6,753 bases of DNA from assembly GCA_031422335.1 (NCBI GenBank), contig JANOQW010000020.1, positions 1 to 6,753 on the forward strand, in the 5' to 3' direction. Origin of the DNA: Methylotenera_A sp031422335 (lineage in GTDB: Bacteria > Pseudomonadota > Gammaproteobacteria > Burkholderiales > Methylophilaceae). This document shows positions 6,408-6,753 of the stretch, piece after piece. The notes below the pieces were generated by a model. It was given only the letters and a program-made list of their open reading frames with translations, made no database searches and was not told the DNA's origin. Numbering within the stretch: the stretch's first letter is position 1; every line of letters starts with the position of its first letter. A program made the position numbers and the translations under genes.

Positions 6408-6563
6408 ATGATGAAACTATACTCAGGGTCGGTAGATCCTTTCAGTCACCGTTGCCGTATTGTGCTGTTTGAAAAAGGCATGGATTTTGAAGTAATTGAC
6501 GTGGATTTAGCTAATAAAGCTGAAGATTTAGCCGTACTAAACCCATACGGCACAGTGCCGTAA
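6408..6563 (+). CDS. sspA: Stringent starvation protein A (GST-like), N-terminal fragment, plus-strand copy
   Basis: SspA is a glutathione S-transferase-fold protein that binds RNA polymerase and alters transcription in stationary phase and stress; full-length members are around 200 residues. Only the first 51 residues are present here, covering the start of the thioredoxin-like domain: MMKLYSGSVDPFSHRCR, then IVLFEKGMDFEVIDVDL and LNPYGTVP. A functional GST active site is not expected in SspA. The location directly after petC is the usual betaproteobacterial order. AGGA at 6394-6397 serves ATG 6408 (10 nt spacing); the second ATG at 6411 is also possible. The TAA at 6561 is not an ordinary nonsense mutation: it is created where the sequence turns into its own inverted copy at 6554. 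The real gene presumably continues in the genome but is lost from this assembly. Confidence 0.88.
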   Translation: MMKLYSGSVDPFSHRCRIVLFEKGMDFEVIDVDLANKAEDLAVLNPYGTVP

Positions 6564-6700
6564 GGATTTAACACCGCTAAATCCTCAGCTTTATTAGCCA
6601 AATCCACGTCAATTACTTCGAAATCCATGCCTTTTTCAAACAAAACAATGCGGCAGCGGTGGCTGAAAGGATCAACAGACCCTGAGTATAATTTCATCAT
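6446..6700 (-). CDS. sspA: Stringent starvation protein A, N-terminal fragment, inverted second allele
   Basis: Reading leftwards from ATG 6700, the first 51 residues are identical to the plus-strand SspA fragment but are encoded with different synonymous codons, for example TTA for CTA at Leu4, TCT-GTT for TCG-GTA, and AGC for AGT. The SspA-like part ends at about 6548. The remaining codons (YGFSTAKSSALL and onward to the stop at 6446) are the antisense of the other arm and carry no meaning. An AGGGAAG ribosome site lies 9 nt before the ATG (6710-6716 on the plus-strand scale), so the start looks like that of a genuine gene. It most probably belongs to a related strain or species joined here in error. 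The product as drawn, 84 residues, should not be treated as a real protein. Confidence 0.8.
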   Translation of the reverse strand: MMKLYSGSVDPFSHRCRIVLFEKGMDFEVIDVDLANKAEDLAVLNPYGTVPYGFSTAKSSALLAKSTSITSKSMPFSNSTIRQR

Positions 6701-6753
6701 AATTTTGTACTTCCCTTTTTTAATTATTTACTTAAAGATAACTCAATAAAGTC
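6701..6753 (-). promoter_or_regulatory. Leader of the inverted sspA allele, window end
   Basis: Read on the minus strand, this stretch starts with GACTTTATT, continues as AT-rich sequence, and ends with an A-run plus AGGGAAG before the ATG. It resembles the leader of the plus-strand copy in outline (GACTTTATT, A-run, purine-rich ribosome site, ATG) but is 44 nt from GACTTTATT to the ATG instead of 23, and otherwise does not align. That divergence outside the coding part points to a different source lineage. The window stops exactly at the half-site of the petC-sspA hairpin. Confidence 0.5.

Larger units (their letters stand above)
6408..6700. repeat. Zero-spacer inverted repeat of the sspA 5' end (fold-back)
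   Basis: The sequence is symmetrical about base 6554: plus-strand ATG 6408 and minus-strand ATG 6700 are each exactly 146 nt from the centre, with no insertions or deletions between arms. By direct comparison the arms differ at 16 of 146 positions (about 89% identical), 13 at third and 3 at first codon positions (all CTN/TTR leucine), and every change is synonymous. The innermost 17 bases (6546-6562, TACGGCACAGTGCCGTA) are a perfect odd palindrome, of which the CGGCAC-N-GTGCCG core would be native to sspA. Identity stops at the start codons. This fits a chimeric fold-back joining alleles of two related lineages, not a recent duplication, whose arms would be near-identical and not end at a start codon. 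Confidence 0.96.

Noticed and set aside
6561..6563. Premature stop making sspA a pseudogene
   Set aside because: The stop arises only because the sequence turns into its inverted copy seven bases earlier; the coding part up to the junction is intact in both arms and shows only silent differences.
6408..6700. Long hairpin as a regulatory RNA, attenuator or mobile-element terminal repeat
   Set aside because: Both arms are plain SspA coding sequence with silent divergence, there is no transposase and no target-site duplication, and the arms end at start codons.
1..6753. CRISPR arrays, tRNA or rRNA genes, insertion sequences, phage or defence genes
   Set aside because: No spaced direct repeats, cloverleaf-like segments, transposases or defence-type proteins were seen; nearly all of the window is accounted for by conserved genes.

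Overview
The window looks like a chromosomal core-gene region of a Gram-negative proteobacterium, most likely a betaproteobacterium. The evidence is the beta-type TatB and TatC sequences, a three-gene petABC cytochrome bc1 operon (separate cytochrome b and c1, 431-residue cytochrome b with a PVWY motif), and petC being followed directly by an SspA-type gene that begins MMKLYSGSVDPFSHRCR. The AT-leaning coding style would fit the Nitrosomonadales/Methylophilaceae, but that placement is inferred from memory of gene order and protein style, not from a search.

Layout from left to right. (1) Positions 1-982, plus strand: the 3' part of tatB, overlapped by a complete tatC, which together form the twin-arginine translocase receptor. 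(2) Positions 1008-2731, minus strand: a DegS-like membrane-anchored HtrA protease followed 5 nt later by a PPOX-family flavoprotein. This probable two-gene unit converges on tatC and diverges from the next gene. (3) Positions 2789-3535, plus strand: a YbgI/Nif3-family dinuclear-metal protein. (4) Positions 3703-6346, plus strand: petA (Rieske protein), petB (cytochrome b) and petC (cytochrome c1), tightly packed and almost certainly one transcript. They make the cytochrome bc1 complex, which oxidises quinol and passes electrons to periplasmic cytochrome c. The Rieske protein is normally a Tat substrate, so the tat genes at the left and petA belong to one functional story. (5) Positions 6347-6753: an AT-rich hairpin, then the first codons of sspA, which run into an inverted copy of themselves.

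The anomaly is at the right end. Positions 6408-6700 form a zero-spacer inverted repeat centred on 6554. Each 146-nt arm encodes the same N-terminus of SspA, yet the arms differ at 16 positions, all synonymous. The similarity ends at the start codon, and the two leaders upstream differ in sequence and length. The turn-around point is a short palindrome inside sspA itself. This is best read as a fold-back joining the sspA starts of two related lineages (assembly or amplification chimera), not as a real chromosomal inverted duplication. The sequence right of about 6554 should therefore not be trusted as a continuation of this chromosome, and the small ORFs there are fragments. No convincing new biological system was found. 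The rest of the window is conserved housekeeping and respiratory machinery, with a few lineage-type variations in the bc1 subunits.
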